Positions 1 to 8,055 are shown, counted from the stretch's first letter. The stretch is 15,266 nucleotides of DNA from an uncultured Oscillospiraceae bacterium (GCA_900552225.1 URYX01000026.1:1-15266); one strand, 5' to 3'. Translations and numbers: made by a program. Notes: generated by a model from the sequence alone, not told the origin.

Positions 1-15
1 GCAGAAAGCAAAAGC

Positions 16-36
16 GTTGGCCCCGCCGGGGCCAAC
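16..36. terminator. GC-rich inverted repeat, possible end of minus-strand transcripts
   Basis: Perfect 9-base arms (GTTGGCCCC and its complement) enclose a 3-base loop. Read on the minus strand, the hairpin is followed by GCTTTTGCTTTC, an imperfect T-rich stretch, so it could terminate transcription leaving the phage operon. Read on the plus strand it is followed by AGTATTTT, also weak. The structure is certain; the terminator role is inferred. Confidence 0.45.
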
Positions 37-97
37 AGTATTTTGGATAAATAAGGAGAAGAAAGCGGCACCTTGTAGTTCTTCCCCAAAATTTATG

Positions 98-126
98 CTG
101 CTTTTGCGGCCTGCAGCCTTTTTTGA
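98..126 (+). terminator. Probable plus-strand terminator, first of a pair
   Basis: GCTGC and GCAGC can pair around an 11-base loop, and an internal GGC/GCC pairing is also possible. The stem is followed directly by a run of six T on the plus strand. It lies where a plus-strand gene from left of the window would end, facing the phage operon. The stem is short, so the T-run is the main support. Confidence 0.4.
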
Positions 127-133
127 CAGTCTG

Positions 134-180
134 AGCACTCCGGAGTTCGGTCAAAAACCGAACTCCGGAGTGCTTTTCTT
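134..180 (+). terminator. Strong plus-strand terminator hairpin (18-bp perfect stem)
   Basis: The arms at 134-151 and 157-174 are perfectly complementary over 18 bases, with a CAAAA loop. The plus strand continues with TTTTCTTC, as in an intrinsic terminator. On the minus strand the hairpin is followed by CAGACTGTC, with no T-run, so the polarity favours stopping transcription that enters from the left. It sits 54 bases past the last phage gene and would insulate that operon from a convergent neighbour outside the window. The stem contains a self-complementary core, ACTCCGGAGT. Confidence 0.75.
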
Positions 181-227
181 CTGTCCCTTTCCGCCTGCGG
201 CTGCGTATACCCATCGGCCTGCCGCAT

Positions 228-437
228 TTACGGCAGAATCGCGTGGTCGCTTCCCTCCTCCCGGCGGTCGTAGCCGTCAAACCGCAGAAACTGCTCCAGC
301 TCCCGCCGCTTCCGCCGTACCGCCGGGGGCAGCTCCTCGGGCTGCGGCTCCCGGCGCGCGGCCTCCCGCAGCCGCAGCCCACGCCCCAGCAGCCACCCGA
401 TCCCGAGCCCCAACATCAGAAAAATCAGTTCCGTCAT
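228..437 (-). CDS. Small single-span membrane protein, end of phage operon
   Basis: This 69-residue protein has a hydrophobic segment at about residues 4-20 (from LIFLMLGLGIGWLLG), followed by a strongly charged Arg/Glu-rich tail with a helical look. It should be a single-pass membrane protein with a cytoplasmic tail. Its ATG overlaps the stop of the preceding gene by 4 bases (ATGA), so translation is probably coupled; AAGGAGG lies 11 bases upstream, with a closer GGAG. I do not recognise a family. The place after the nozzle and ejection-type genes, and the layout, allow a role in DNA ejection or as an accessory lysis factor (antiholin or pinholin-like), but nothing in the sequence proves either. 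It is the last gene before the hairpins at the left edge. Confidence 0.6.
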   Translation of the reverse strand: MTELIFLMLGLGIGWLLGRGLRLREAARREPQPEELPPAVRRKRRELEQFLRFDGYDRREEGSDHAILP

Positions 438-1342
438 TTCGTCTCCGCCCTCCTTACGGTGCCGAGCCGGAGATTGCTTCCGGCGACCGGTTCCCGCGCC
501 AGCGACAGATATTGCTGCAGCACATCGCCGCCGACGGCCGCGGCAATCTGTCGGCGGGTAGCGGTCGGTATCTGCAGCGAGACCAGCCAGGCGGCGATGC
601 GCGCACTGCTGATGCGGGTATATTTCAGCGTGTTCTGCAGCGCCTGCACCAGAAAGGCGCTGTCGCCGCTTTCCGTGATTTTCCGGGCCGCCTCCTCGGC
701 GCAGGACGGGGAGGCCAGCTGTGCCGCCGTGAGCTCTCCCTGCGTGCCAGCCCCAAAGGCCCGGCCGGAGGCAGAATCCGCCTTTTGCCCGGCCTTCTGC
801 TCCGCCTTGGCACGGCTCTGTGCCTGATTCTGTGCCCGTGTCAGCAGCGTCTGCCAGTGCCGACTCAGCTTGGTTTGGCAGGCATTCTCCTTCTGCGCCC
901 GCGTCGCTGCCTCATTTTGCTGCTGTGTCTCCGTATAGCGCCGCAGCTTGTCGGACAGCTGCCGCGCCGCCTCGCGGTACTGCCGGTCGGCGGAGCGGAC
1001 GGCCGTGCGGAAGCGGCTCTCCTCCGCCGCGGTTTCCGCCCGGGCGCGCCCGCTGCCGGTCAGCCCGAGATTGTCCAGCCGCTCCCGGATGTTGCGCTCC
1101 CGGATACGGCGCGCCATCTCTGCCGCGTCCGTATCCCGGCGCTGCTCCTGCTCGAGCTTCTTCTTCTGCTGCTCGGCGGTCAGCCGGGCCTCCTCAATCT
1201 GCTGCGTCATGCGGTCCTGCCGGGCCCTCGCCTCAAGCTCGGCGGCGGCCCGCTCCTGCGCGGCATATTCCGCCTGTGCGGCGGCCGCCTTCTTCTTTTC
1301 CTCCTCGAAATAAGCGGCATAGCTTGTCATCGTCACCCTCAT
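434..1342 (-). CDS. Coiled-coil virion protein, probable ejection/internal protein
   Basis: The protein is about 302 residues. The N-terminal two thirds is a long Ala/Glu/Lys/Arg/Gln-rich coiled coil with almost no hydrophobic core. The last ~80 residues are more globular (after GELTAAQLASPS) and end in two amphipathic helices. No enzyme motif is visible. In short-tailed phages, genes just after the nozzle usually encode internal or ejection proteins that leave the head with the DNA, and such proteins are often Ala-rich and helical; I assign this role by position and composition only. The frame stays open upstream to 1390, but those codons lie inside the nozzle gene. ATG at 1342 has GAGG five bases upstream; ATG at 1330, with GAGGG before it, is an equally good alternative (298 residues). 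The start overlaps the region of the nozzle stop. Confidence 0.5.
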   Translation of the reverse strand: MRVTMTSYAAYFEEEKKKAAAAQAEYAAQERAAAELEARARQDRMTQQIEEARLTAEQQKKKLEQEQRRDTDAAEMARRIRERNIRERLDNLGLTGSGRARAETAAEESRFRTAVRSADRQYREAARQLSDKLRRYTETQQQNEAATRAQKENACQTKLSRHWQTLLTRAQNQAQSRAKAEQKAGQKADSASGRAFGAGTQGELTAAQLASPSCAEEAARKITESGDSAFLVQALQNTLKYTRISSARIAAWLVSLQIPTATRRQIAAAVGGDVLQQYLSLAREPVAGSNLRLGTVRRAETK

Positions 1343-1349
1343 CCTTTCC

Positions 1350-3350
1350 TCAGCGCTCATACAGGCTGCCGCGCAGCGACATGCCGTCAAAGGCAGCCTG
1401 CCCCTCCGTGCGGCACCGCAGCCCGAACCGGTATACTCTGCGGCAGCCGGGCGAAAATTGCAGGATCGGCGCCGTGCCGTAGGAGACGGCCCACTCCTCG
1501 CGGGCCTCTCCGTGCTCGTCCCGGGTACGCAGCCATACCCGCTGTCCCTCGCCCTGCAGCGTCACCTGCCGGATGTGCTTGCGGCAATCCGGCCGCCCTC
1601 CGTCCCAGAGCGGGGTGGAAAACTCGGCGGAGAGCGTGTGAGTTACCGCCTGCGGCTGCGTATCGCCCGGCTCATAGATCACGTCCGCGCCACCCTCCGT
1701 CAGGCGGTAGGAGACAAGCGTACCGCCGACCGACCCGATCAGGCGGACGGCCCCCTCCGCCGCATAGCCCCCGAGAAAGCCGCAGGGCATGTGCCAGCGG
1801 TACCAGGCGGGCGGGGCGGATTCCCCGAGGTTGCCGCACAGGAACACCTCGCTCCCGGCAAACAGCAGATACCGCTCACCGTCCCAGACGGCGAAGGCCT
1901 GCCGCAGCGCCTCGGCGCCGCACTCCCGCAGCAGCGGGGCAATGTCCGTGCCGATTGTGCGGACGTTGCACTGGCTGTAGGCACTGCCCGCAATGAGAGT
2001 GTGGAGGCTTCCATCCGAGGTGGCCCATAGGAGCCGGTCGCGGCAAAGCCGGATACTGCGCGGACAGTCGCAGCCGATGCCGGAGGACAGCGGCGTCAGC
2101 GGAAACACCGCCGACTGTGTCTCGGCATCGACGATACCGCCCGCCAGGGCCTGCTCGCTGCGGAGCGCCGTCGCGCTGTACTCCATGTAGTAGATTTCGT
2201 GCTGCTTGAACACCACCAGCATCCGCCCCTGCCGCCCGAAGGCCGTGATCGGATCGGAGGCGGTGCCGGCATACAGATAGCTGTTTTCAGGGAAATACGA
2301 GGGATCGTTCAGCGCACTGTAGCGGATCAGATGCGGATGGTCGGGGTGCCCTGCCAGAAACAGGCGGGAGCCGCCCGTCAATCCGGCGCGGTCTCCGCCG
2401 AACCAGGTGCCGAACCGCATGCCGGCAATCAGCTCATATCCCTCCGTGCGGCTGTTCTGCGGTGCATAGACGGCGCTCAGCGTCGCCGCGGAGGGCGTGA
2501 CCGCCTGCGCCGTGTCGCCGGTCTGACGGCAGAGCCAGAAGCAGCGCGTGGTGCCGGAATAATACAGCTGCAGTCCGTCGCTGCCCGCGGCCGCCTCATG
2601 GGAAATCCCCGTCCCCGACACGGACAGAAAATGGTAGCAGACGGAGCCCGCGGTATCGGTGCAGCCGACGCGCAGCGTGCCGCTCAGGGCCCGGTCGGGC
2701 GGCAGATGAAAATAGAGCGCCCCGTCGGTGACGACGTAGTCGATACGAAACGCATCCGTCAGGAGATTGCGGCTTTCGTAGGAATATCCTCCGGGCTCGG
2801 CCGGAAGGTTCTCCGTTCCGCCGACGGCCCGGACGGCCAGAGTGGGGGTATACGGGATCTGTACCGTCAGCCCCGTCCCCGCCTTGATGTAAAAGCTCCC
2901 GTCGGTCATCAGCATCGGACGGTCGCTCTTTCCCTCCGATTCAATCCAGACGGCATGGCTGTCGGCCGGGCATCCGGTGACGAGCAGCGGCGGATCGGAA
3001 TTCAGTGCCCCGCTGCTGCCGACACCGATCATGGCATAGCTGTGCTTGCCGTTCTCCGGCGTAAAGGTTGCCATCAGCTGCTGCCGGGAGGGGCCGGGTG
3101 CCCCCTCACCGCAGTACAGACGGATATCCGACAGGGTGCCGTCTGCGCCGAGTGCGGAGGTGTCGTAGGTCTGTACGGGGGAAAGCACCGGCCGGGTGCG
3201 CAGCCGGCCGTCGCGGAACTCAACGTTGCAGCCGTCGGAGAGCTGCCGTTCTCCGATGGCGTGGGCCTCGACGGAGCGGCAGATGCCGCCGTCCGGCTGC
3301 GGCGGAACCCATCGGTAGGCGGCGGAGGAGCGCGGCTTCGGATAATACAT
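1350..3350 (-). CDS. Tail nozzle protein (P22 gp10 / T7 gp12-like)
   Basis: This 666-residue protein is rich in beta strands. Near the N-terminus (about 38-54) it has LSDGCNVEFRDGRLRTRP, the 'list of values' opening seen in phage nozzle and DNA-stabilisation proteins. Near 337-357 comes RYSALNDPSYFPEN, then DPITAFGRQGRMLVVFKQ, a pattern common in these propeller-like proteins, which form the distal tube of the short tail and hold packaged DNA. Length fits the family (about 470-800). ATG is preceded by GGAGGGGG at 6-7 bases. It lies 15 bases after the portal gene, and the adaptor that would connect portal and nozzle is encoded further upstream (8899-9267). I recognise the family from motifs and context, not from an alignment; a general beta-propeller tail protein is the main alternative. 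Confidence 0.75.
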   Translation of the reverse strand: MYYPKPRSSAAYRWVPPQPDGGICRSVEAHAIGERQLSDGCNVEFRDGRLRTRPVLSPVQTYDTSALGADGTLSDIRLYCGEGAPGPSRQQLMATFTPENGKHSYAMIGVGSSGALNSDPPLLVTGCPADSHAVWIESEGKSDRPMLMTDGSFYIKAGTGLTVQIPYTPTLAVRAVGGTENLPAEPGGYSYESRNLLTDAFRIDYVVTDGALYFHLPPDRALSGTLRVGCTDTAGSVCYHFLSVSGTGISHEAAAGSDGLQLYYSGTTRCFWLCRQTGDTAQAVTPSAATLSAVYAPQNSRTEGYELIAGMRFGTWFGGDRAGLTGGSRLFLAGHPDHPHLIRYSALNDPSYFPENSYLYAGTASDPITAFGRQGRMLVVFKQHEIYYMEYSATALRSEQALAGGIVDAETQSAVFPLTPLSSGIGCDCPRSIRLCRDRLLWATSDGSLHTLIAGSAYSQCNVRTIGTDIAPLLRECGAEALRQAFAVWDGERYLLFAGSEVFLCGNLGESAPPAWYRWHMPCGFLGGYAAEGAVRLIGSVGGTLVSYRLTEGGADVIYEPGDTQPQAVTHTLSAEFSTPLWDGGRPDCRKHIRQVTLQGEGQRVWLRTRDEHGEAREEWAVSYGTAPILQFSPGCRRVYRFGLRCRTEGQAAFDGMSLRGSLYER

Positions 3351-3365
3351 AAGCGGCCCCCTCCC

Positions 3366-5183
3366 TCAGACGGTCAGCTGCGTCAGCAGCGCCTGCTGTT
3401 CCTCGGCGGACAGTGCCTCAAACTGCTGCCGCTCCCCGTCGGAGAGCAGCGACAGCAGGGCCTCGCGCCCGTTTTCCGCGGGCAGTGCGTCTCCGAGCTG
3501 CTCCGCCCTCTCGTTCAGCTCGCGGATCAGCCCGCTGACATTGGGTACGGTTCCCTTCGGCAGCCGCTGCAGGTACTGCACGGCATCGATGACGTTGCGG
3601 GCGAACAGGTTGTCCAGCGTCTGCGTGGACTGCGCCTCGCTCCACAGCGAGGAGGAGCCGACATCCACCCGCACGGAGATGAGCAGCTCGCGGTAACGCT
3701 CTCCGTCAAACGGCAGATACCAGATGCCGCCCTCGTCCTCGATTTTCAGCGACCGCTTACCGTACAGCATGACCCAGAACTCCGCCCAGATGCGCGCCAG
3801 CTCCTCGATAAAGCCGTAGAACCGGTTCTGCATCGGCTGCAGCGGCAGGCCGGCGGCCTCGCGCAGCGCGATGATGGCCGCGGAGTTGTCCGGGCGCATG
3901 TTGCCGAGCGCGGCATCGTTGGCCCCGGCGTGCTCCATGGTGTCGCCGATCAGCATGGCGATGCTCTGATCAAACTGCGGTGACAGCGTCGGCGGCTGAA
4001 TATAGCGGACGGCGCGTTCGACCTCCTCCGCCGTGCCGTAGACCTTCAGAATCTGCCCGGGATCGTTCGTGACGGGCTGCGTCACCACGTCTCCGTTGAC
4101 CACCATGATCGGCAGCCCGGTCATCATCACGCCCCATACGCTGGCGGAGAGCATACGGTTGATGGCAATCTGGTTGGCAATCAGGTGGGTAATCTCGCTT
4201 TCACCGTAGGCGCAGCCCTTGCGGCGGTCCCAGCGGAATTCGGCAAGGGGATACATCCGGATACCGAGACAGAAGGGCGGCCGCACCACCACATCGCCGC
4301 AGACCTGCGTCCCCATGATGCGGCAGCTGCGTCCCTGTCGGTCCCATTCCTTATACAGCTTGGTGATGACCGTTGCCTTGCCGCTGTTCTCCGGCTCCTC
4401 CCGGTCGTCGTCCCCCGGGAGGAGGGCGGTGTCCTGCCGGTCGGCTGTCAGTGCCTCCGCTCCGCTTCGCACGCCGTTGCGCAGCATCTCCCGCCGGATG
4501 TCCGCAATCCGCCGGCGCTGTGCAATCAGGAGATAGGGCTGCTCCTGCAGATTCTCCGTGTTCGGGTCCCCGAAATAGACGTTTTCCACGTCCAGAACCT
4601 CGCAGCGGATATCGCCGGTGATGGGGGCCCGGTGCGCGGCATCCGCATACAGCCCGGTGCGGACAGACGGATCCCAGTAGGTGTAAATCAGCCCCGTGCC
4701 GGAGGTGTAGGCGTTGCGCAGTGCCTCCTCCTTCAGCCGCTCCAGCCGCACCCGCTCGGCGGTGGCCCGGAAGTAGTCCGACAGGGAGGACATGACGAGC
4801 TGCAGCTCCTCGTCGGCCGACAGGGCCGCGGCCGTCTCCTCGGCGCGGGCGGTACCGCTGCGCAGCGAGGCCTTTTCCCGCTGGATCTGCTGCTGCATAT
4901 CCAGTGTGTTCGGAATGCCGTCCGCCGCATAGTTGACGGTCAGCGGACTGGATGAGATGGCCGCCATTTTGTAATCTCCGATGCGCTTGATGATATTCTG
5001 CCGCACAAGCGGCCGATCCGCCGCCGAGGAGACCCCGTGCCACTGGTCGCCGCTGTAAAACCGCTCGTTGACCCGGCTCTGCTCATAGAGCCCGCGGGTG
5101 CCGAGCCCGTTCTTGAACTCCCGGCCGGCCTCGTATTCCTGCCGGATCTGCCGCGGATCGTCCCATGTATACTGTTCCAACAA
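3366..5183 (-). CDS. Portal protein, short-tailed phage type
   Basis: At 605 residues the protein has the size of P22-like portals, which form a dodecameric ring at the head vertex through which the terminase pumps DNA. It opens with a region containing RFYSGDQW (about 41-48) and RPLVRQNIIKRIGDYKM, typical of the family. A long helical section follows with YTSGTGLIYTYWDP, where the wing domain would be, and later GESEITHLIANQIAINRM and the run ending MRPDNSAAIIALREAAGLPLQPMQ, which correspond to the stem and crown. The C-terminus is Glu/Gln-rich and helical (barrel-like). Translation most likely starts at TTG, five bases after AAGGAGG; no ATG is close by. It follows the large terminase by 12 bases. 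The call is secure; the exact subfamily is not. Confidence 0.93.
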   Translation of the reverse strand: MLEQYTWDDPRQIRQEYEAGREFKNGLGTRGLYEQSRVNERFYSGDQWHGVSSAADRPLVRQNIIKRIGDYKMAAISSSPLTVNYAADGIPNTLDMQQQIQREKASLRSGTARAEETAAALSADEELQLVMSSLSDYFRATAERVRLERLKEEALRNAYTSGTGLIYTYWDPSVRTGLYADAAHRAPITGDIRCEVLDVENVYFGDPNTENLQEQPYLLIAQRRRIADIRREMLRNGVRSGAEALTADRQDTALLPGDDDREEPENSGKATVITKLYKEWDRQGRSCRIMGTQVCGDVVVRPPFCLGIRMYPLAEFRWDRRKGCAYGESEITHLIANQIAINRMLSASVWGVMMTGLPIMVVNGDVVTQPVTNDPGQILKVYGTAEEVERAVRYIQPPTLSPQFDQSIAMLIGDTMEHAGANDAALGNMRPDNSAAIIALREAAGLPLQPMQNRFYGFIEELARIWAEFWVMLYGKRSLKIEDEGGIWYLPFDGERYRELLISVRVDVGSSSLWSEAQSTQTLDNLFARNVIDAVQYLQRLPKGTVPNVSGLIRELNERAEQLGDALPAENGREALLSLLSDGERQQFEALSAEEQQALLTQLTV

Positions 5184-5195
5184 TACTTCCTCCTT

Positions 5196-6485
5196 TTATC
5201 CGTTCCAGCGGCCGCAGAGCAGCCGCTCTCCGGACGGTTCCGGTTCCCGTCCGTCGGACGGGTGAAAATAGCGGATGTCGGCGGCCGCGTAGCGCATGGC
5301 ATCCATCAGGTGGTTGTCCCGGTCCGCGGGGCGGCTGCGGCCGCTGCCGTCCTCCCGGGCCTCCCAGGCGTAGGAGGACAGCTCCGCGGCGGTGTGCATG
5401 CAGCGGGGGTGTACGGTGATGCGGTATTGCTGCAGATTGGCAATGCCGTTCTGAACGCTGTCCCGCCCCTTGACGGCGGGGCAGATGCGGCGGATGCCCA
5501 GGCGCCGCAGATCGTCGTTGCTTTTGGGCTCGGCGCTGTCCGCACGGATACGGCATCCGGCGTAGCCCTTGCGGCGGAGCATGGCGGCGATGTCGCTGTT
5601 GAGCATGCGCTTTTCGTAGTGCTCATCGTATACGAACAGCAGGTGCCGTACCGGGTCGGCCGCCATGGCGATAAACGCCGTGGGGTCGTTGGTGTAGCCG
5701 TAGTCGAGGCCGAACACATGGCAAAAGCGCTCGTCCCGGCGCAGGGCCTCCGGGTCGAACTCGGCCGTTTCCCAGTTGTCGTAGACCAGCCCCTCCGAGA
5801 GTCCCCATTCGCCGCGCCCCGCTACGGCGTACAGCCGCGGCTGCGTTTCCCGCATCTGCTCATAGCGGGCTCTGTCCACGTCGTCCAGAAACTCGTTGCA
5901 GCGGTAGTCGGTGGAAAACACGGCCACATCGGGAGCCTCCCGGTCGAAAAAGCGCTGCTTGAGCCAGTGCCGTCCGCTCCAGGGGTTAAAGGTCAGTGTA
6001 GTTTGCTTAAAGAGCGGGGCCGGAATCTGTCCCCGCGGCATGGACAGATCCAGCTTGTCAAACTCCCGCTCGCTCGGCAGCTCAAAGGCCTCCTCGACCC
6101 AGACCCAGCAGAGCACCCCCTGCTCCACCGTGGTGGAGGCCAGCTTGTCGGCCTTGTCGAAGCCGCGGAACAGGATCCGCTGCCCGGTCGGCCTGTATTC
6201 CATTTCGAGCGGGCTCAGCGTGCAGCGCCAGAGCGGCTCGACCTGCAGGCGGCGGATGGCCCAGCGCAGCTGAGCAAAGGTGCTGTCCCGGTGCGTGTTG
6301 TATACCTGCCGCACCACCATCAGATTGGCCCCGGGATATTTCATGAGGTGGTAGATATACCAAAGGGCTGTGGTCGAGGACTTTTTGGAGGCCTTTCCGC
6401 CCTTCAGCACCCGGTACCGCGCCCGGCAGCGCCAGAACTCGCCGTAGCCTCCGCCGACGGCCGCGGCAATGTCTACGGTAGCCAT
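5196..6485 (-). CDS. terL: Terminase large subunit (PBSX/Terminase_3 type)
   Basis: This 429-residue protein is the ATP-driven DNA-packaging motor with a headful-type nuclease. Visible motifs are: a Walker A-like loop at 29-37 (GGKASKKSS); a Walker B region at 125-132 (LCWVWVEE) with the catalytic Glu; a coupling motif around 162-170 (TTLTFNPWS); and RNase H-fold nuclease acidic residues D261 (GLDYGYTNDPTAF), D316 (RADSAEPKS) and D390/D395 (DRDNHLMDAMRYA). All expected catalytic residues are present, so the enzyme looks functional. Length is normal for this family. ATG follows GAGGAGG by 6 bases, 11 bases after the holin stop. Unusually, the small subunit is encoded about 6 kb upstream, at the operon's start, instead of next to it. 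Confidence 0.95.
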   Translation of the reverse strand: MATVDIAAAVGGGYGEFWRCRARYRVLKGGKASKKSSTTALWYIYHLMKYPGANLMVVRQVYNTHRDSTFAQLRWAIRRLQVEPLWRCTLSPLEMEYRPTGQRILFRGFDKADKLASTTVEQGVLCWVWVEEAFELPSEREFDKLDLSMPRGQIPAPLFKQTTLTFNPWSGRHWLKQRFFDREAPDVAVFSTDYRCNEFLDDVDRARYEQMRETQPRLYAVAGRGEWGLSEGLVYDNWETAEFDPEALRRDERFCHVFGLDYGYTNDPTAFIAMAADPVRHLLFVYDEHYEKRMLNSDIAAMLRRKGYAGCRIRADSAEPKSNDDLRRLGIRRICPAVKGRDSVQNGIANLQQYRITVHPRCMHTAAELSSYAWEAREDGSGRSRPADRDNHLMDAMRYAAADIRYFHPSDGREPEPSGERLLCGRWNG

Positions 6486-6496
6486 TGCGATCCTCC

Positions 6497-6967
6497 TCAG
6501 TCGCCCTGCCCGGAGGAATCGGCGGAGGATGCATCGGCGGCCTGCTCGGCGGAAATCTTCAGCCGCCGGACGAGCCGCGCCAAAAAGGTCGGCATGGGGA
6601 CGCCGATCTGCGTCAGGTTTTCAAGAATGCTGATCAGCTCGTTGATGATCAGCCAGACGGCCACCAGCATCCCGACCGCAAAGGGGAGGCGGAGGGGAAA
6701 GGAAAAGGCCTCGGCGGTCATCGAAAGCAGCCAGTCTACGCCGGTGCCGACACCGACCACCAAAAAATAGCAGAGCTTTTTGAGAATGCCGAACAGCCCC
6801 CTGCGGCTGGACAGCTCCCGCCTCTGGCAGGCGCGCAGCATACCGGTGATATAATCGGCGGATACCACCGCAAACAGGACAATGACCGGCACGGCCAGCT
6901 GCTGCAGATACAGGAACAGCGCGGTCCAGGCCGCCGTCAGGATGGCCTTGAGCGTGGTGCCCTTCAT
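6497..6967 (-). CDS. Phage holin, TcdE/Cph1 (Holin_4) family
   Basis: This 156-residue membrane protein has hydrophobic segments at about 7-38 (two short spans), 66-82 and 90-112. The features SADYITGMLRA and SSRRGLFGILKKLCYF match the toxin-secretion/phage-lysis holin family, where an Asp between the first spans and a Gly-x-x-x-Lys stretch before the third are typical. The C-terminal tail, after about residue 130, is polar and ends acidic, as usual for holins. It would open the membrane so that the amidase of this operon (9297-10265) can reach the wall. ATG lies 8 bases after AAGGAGGG. Position is odd: it sits between major capsid and terminase genes instead of beside the endolysin. Family call is firm; lysis timing is inferred. 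Confidence 0.85.
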   Translation of the reverse strand: MKGTTLKAILTAAWTALFLYLQQLAVPVIVLFAVVSADYITGMLRACQRRELSSRRGLFGILKKLCYFLVVGVGTGVDWLLSMTAEAFSFPLRLPFAVGMLVAVWLIINELISILENLTQIGVPMPTFLARLVRRLKISAEQAADASSADSSGQGD

Positions 6968-6995
6968 CGGAAAATCCCTCCTTTGGATTTTGGGT

Positions 6996-7033
6996 GTCTC
7001 CGCCCCGTCCGCTCAGAGGGACGGGACGGAGAC
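6996..7033 (-). other. Strong intercistronic hairpin after the major capsid gene
   Basis: Arms of 15 bases at 6996-7010 and 7019-7033 pair completely in RNA with one G-U wobble, around an 8-base loop. The hairpin lies in the 81-base gap between the capsid stop and the holin start. No T-run follows on the minus strand, so it is not a standard terminator. Such structures often protect the upstream mRNA end or attenuate downstream expression, which would suit a highly expressed capsid gene. Confidence 0.7.
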
Positions 7034-7048
7034 GCATGCTTCGGATAC

Positions 7049-7996
7049 TCAGTTGCTGCCGGTGCCCTGCGAGGGTGTGGTGGTATCGGGATGCAGATAG
7101 ACCTCAATCCCGGCGCCGAGACTGTTCTTGACGAACACGTCGTAATACAGCCGGTAGTCGATCTGATAGGCATCGGCATTCGGGTTCTGATCGGGGGTAA
7201 AGGTGCGCATTTTCTCCGTCTTTTTGACGAGCGAGGCCGCCCGCTTCGGCATGACGATCAGCGCAATGCTCTTGGCCGCGGCGGTCGGCACAAAGCCGCC
7301 GGCCGTCTCGCCCTGTGTGGAGCCGTCGTAGAAGGTGTACGCCGTTTTCAGGCGGCTTTTCTCAACGGGGATGAGCGCTACGCCGTCGAGCGTCTTGACC
7401 TGCAGGTCCACCTCGCCCTTGCGGAAGGAGGTCACATCCAGGTGCCGTGCCACCTCATCCGAGGACTGCAGCGCCCGCAGCGTGTCGCTGTCCACGAACG
7501 CCACCAGCTCCTCGTCAAAGCCGACCGCATCCTGTGCCGCCTTGACGGCGGCGGAGAACAGCGCATACGGCTTGGTGAGGGAGCCCGTCACCGTCTGGGT
7601 CTTGGTGACGGCATACCCGGCGATTTTCGACAGCACATAGGCGTCCATCTCGGGGACCACCTTGGTGCGCACAAATTCGGCCAGCACCTCTCCGGCCAGC
7701 CCGGCAATTCCCGTTTCGTCCTCGTCCTCGCGGTCGAGCCGGAAGGAGCGTCCGCGGTCCTGCGACAGGGTGTACGAGCGGTTGGAAACGGAGACGGAGC
7801 CGCGCACAAAGCCGGTATCCCGGTCATAATCCCCGAGACCGGACATGTCCACCTCGGGAATCAGCACGGTCTTGGCGCCGACGAATTTGGCGCGCAGGGG
7901 ATTGTCCGCCAGAAATCCGGTGGCGGCCTTCTGGGCCACTGCCCGGTCGAGCTCCTTGGTCATTGCGGAATTAAAGGTCAGAGTATTCAGAGCCAT
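7049..7996 (-). CDS. Major capsid protein (HK97-fold type)
   Basis: This 315-residue protein contains AKTVLIPEVDMSGLGDYDR, GFVRGSVSVS and LSQDRGRSFRLDREDEDETG, a block I recognise from major capsid proteins of many clostridial phages and prophages. It is followed by the alpha-helical spine region (EVLAEFVRTKVVPEMDAY) and, further on, the P- and A-domain beta sheets. It builds the icosahedral shell together with the scaffold encoded just upstream; no prohead protease is encoded here. The frame extends two codons to a TTG, but ATG at 7996 has AGGAAG nine bases upstream and gives the natural start ALNTLTF. It follows the scaffold by 59 bases and is followed by a strong hairpin. Family is sure; the fold is inferred from family. 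Confidence 0.87.
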   Translation of the reverse strand: MALNTLTFNSAMTKELDRAVAQKAATGFLADNPLRAKFVGAKTVLIPEVDMSGLGDYDRDTGFVRGSVSVSNRSYTLSQDRGRSFRLDREDEDETGIAGLAGEVLAEFVRTKVVPEMDAYVLSKIAGYAVTKTQTVTGSLTKPYALFSAAVKAAQDAVGFDEELVAFVDSDTLRALQSSDEVARHLDVTSFRKGEVDLQVKTLDGVALIPVEKSRLKTAYTFYDGSTQGETAGGFVPTAAAKSIALIVMPKRAASLVKKTEKMRTFTPDQNPNADAYQIDYRLYYDVFVKNSLGAGIEVYLHPDTTTPSQGTGSN

Positions 7997-8012
7997 ACAC
8001 AAAAACTTCCTT

Positions 8013-8034
8013 TCTGTTTTACGTCTGTTTTACG
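8013..8034. repeat. Tandem 11-base repeat before the capsid gene
   Basis: TCTGTTTTACG occurs twice in direct tandem, immediately upstream of the capsid ribosome binding site. On the coding strand this reads as an A-rich CGTAAAACAGA pair, an A-rich unstructured leader in a GC-rich region. A-rich leaders can increase translation; that role is inferred. Confidence 0.5.
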
Positions 8035-8055
8035 GAAATGAACCTGCCTGCGGAG

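Noticed and set aside
93..227. 44-codon minus-strand frame starting right at the stop of the last phage gene
   Set aside because: No ribosome site, and it reads straight through the 18-bp terminator hairpin. Coupled translation is possible but nothing else supports a gene.
17..1996. Long open frame on the plus strand, 659 codons
   Set aside because: Pro/Arg/Ala-rich, no domain, no ribosome site, and wholly opposite to the small membrane, ejection and nozzle genes, which have consistent starts and family motifs. High G+C makes such shadows common.
2199..3983. Long open frame on the plus strand, 594 codons
   Set aside because: It crosses two real genes (nozzle and portal) on the opposite strand, with low-complexity composition and no ribosome site.
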